Below are positions 13,048 through 13,500 of a DNA stretch of 13,500 nucleotides, piece by piece (the first letter of the stretch is position 1; each line of letters begins with the position of its first letter). Under the pieces are notes generated by a model that had not been told where the DNA came from, ran no database searches, and saw only the letters and a list, made by a program, of their open reading frames with translations. Source of the DNA: Dehalococcoidia bacterium (GTDB lineage: Bacteria; Chloroflexota; Dehalococcoidia; GIF9; AB-539-J10); assembly GCA_030589825.1 (NCBI GenBank), contig JAUUZT010000005.1, positions 1-13,500 on the forward strand, given 5' to 3'. The position numbers and the translations under genes are program-made.

Positions 13048-13122
13048 GGCAGCGTAGCTCAGCGGTAGAGCAAAGGACTCATAAGCCTTTGGCCACTGGT
13101 TCAAATCCAGTCGCTGCCACCA
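13048..13122 (+). tRNA. tRNA with CAT anticodon, probably elongator tRNA-Met
   Basis: A complete cloverleaf can be drawn. The acceptor stem is GGCAGCG with CGCTGCC. The D stem is GCTC/GAGC with a 7-base loop containing GG. The anticodon loop CTCATAA has anticodon CAT at 13080-13082. The variable loop has 5 bases, the T stem is ACTGG/CCAGT with loop TTCAAAT, the discriminator is A, and CCA is encoded (13120-13122). The G1-C72 pair and lack of three G-C pairs in the anticodon stem argue against an initiator. A lysidine-modified tRNA-Ile2 also has a CAT gene anticodon and cannot be excluded. Pair 31-39 is an A-G mismatch (13077/13085). Confidence 0.93.
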
Positions 13123-13222
13123 TTAAGATTCCTCTCTCAACAATCAACCAAAGCACTACTCAAAATTCACAGGCGTATCCCCATACTATTGATGAACAAG
13201 TGATTTCTCTAAAACAGGCTAA

Positions 13223-13411
13223 CATCCTCATTTACTAAGACATACGTTTGCTACTTTATGGCTTAAGAATGGTGGAGATAGTCTTATGTTACAAAGATTG
13301 CTAGGACATACTATTTTGATGATGACCAATAGATATTGCCAGGCATTAGGATGCTATGACGCTATTGAGAGCCATAAGAAGTATAGTCCGGTGGATAGAT
13401 TAAGGGGATAG
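13223..13411 (+). pseudogene. C-terminal remnant of a tyrosine recombinase (XerC/D-type integrase)
   Basis: An open frame closed upstream by TAA (13220-13222) and with no start codon of its own encodes 62 residues. They begin HPHLLRHTFATLWLKNGG and continue LQRLLGHTILMMTNRYCQ, ending in a KKYSPVDRLRG tail. HLLRH is the box II HxxR region, LGHT supplies the second conserved histidine, and NRYC contains the probable nucleophile tyrosine. A full enzyme has about 280-320 residues, so most of the protein is gone. In another frame at 13176-13223, YPHTIDEQVISLKQAN resembles the start of the catalytic domain in the same family. This suggests an internal deletion of roughly 100 codons that joined two ends of one gene out of frame. 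The position about 100 bp behind a tRNA gene fits an old integration event. Confidence 0.8.
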
Positions 13412-13450
13412 GGTATTTTCAAATCTGTTGTTTTTGACTAAAAAGTGCTT

Positions 13451-13500
13451 ATGATACCAAGGGAATTTGATAACGAAATTAATTATGAAGGGGAATGGTC
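13451..13500 (+). CDS. Possible start of an unidentified gene at the window edge
   Basis: From ATG 13451 the frame stays open to the edge and reads MIPREFDNEINYEGEW. No ribosome binding site is evident and the stretch is too short to identify. It may be chance; no function is proposed. Confidence 0.2.
   Translation, partial: MIPREFDNEINYEGEW

Noticed and set aside
13011..13238. Open frame of 75 codons across the tRNA gene
   Set aside because: It reads through the tRNA itself (SSAVEQRTHKPLATGSNPVAA is a familiar false translation of tRNA sequence); only the far end (from 13176) resembles recombinase sequence.
1..13500. CRISPR array or intact insertion sequence
   Set aside because: No regularly spaced repeats of CRISPR length and no complete transposase were seen on either strand.

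Overview
The window looks like a chromosomal segment of a Chloroflexota bacterium, most likely of class Dehalococcoidia. The G+C content is moderate to low by eye. The mraZ and rsmH genes run straight into ftsA and ftsZ with none of the usual peptidoglycan genes (ftsL, ftsI, mur genes, mraY, ftsW, ftsQ) between them, and the ribonucleotide reductase is the B12-dependent class II type. Both fit the wall-less, B12-dependent Dehalococcoidia. The taxonomic call is inference from gene content; no marker gene was compared.

Layout. Positions 1-371 (minus) hold the 5' part of trmD, which runs off the left edge. A divergent region (372-552) carries a sigma-70-like promoter with a perfect palindrome and a run of 10-bp repeats that look like MraZ sites. 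The division operon mraZ-rsmH-ftsA-ftsZ follows (553-4354, plus). After an AT-rich gap with a good NrdR box comes a nucleotide operon: nrdR, nrdJ and a three-domain gene coding for GAF + PD-(D/E)XK-like + HPRT-like phosphoribosyltransferase (4522-9032, plus). A 268-bp non-coding stretch with long-range inverted repeats (9033-9300) precedes hpt and ade (9301-11550, plus). tyrS lies convergent on the minus strand (11592-12866). Next comes a CAT-anticodon tRNA gene (13048-13122), then the decayed C-terminal part of a tyrosine recombinase (to 13411). A possible gene start lies at the right edge.

How the genes fit together. MraZ is expected to repress its own division operon. RsmH modifies 16S rRNA, and FtsA anchors FtsZ to the membrane. 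NrdR should sense ATP/dATP and repress the reductase that makes dNTPs. Ade turns adenine into hypoxanthine, and the adjacent Hpt turns hypoxanthine or guanine into IMP or GMP, so the two form a short salvage route. The fused phosphoribosyltransferase, 3 bp behind nrdJ and a clear paralogue of the neighbouring Hpt, is the most unusual gene in the window. Its GAF and nuclease-like domains suggest a sensory or regulatory role tied to nucleotide state, but its function is not known from the sequence. The tRNA and recombinase scrap mark an old integration scar. No CRISPR array, intact insertion sequence or defence cassette was seen.
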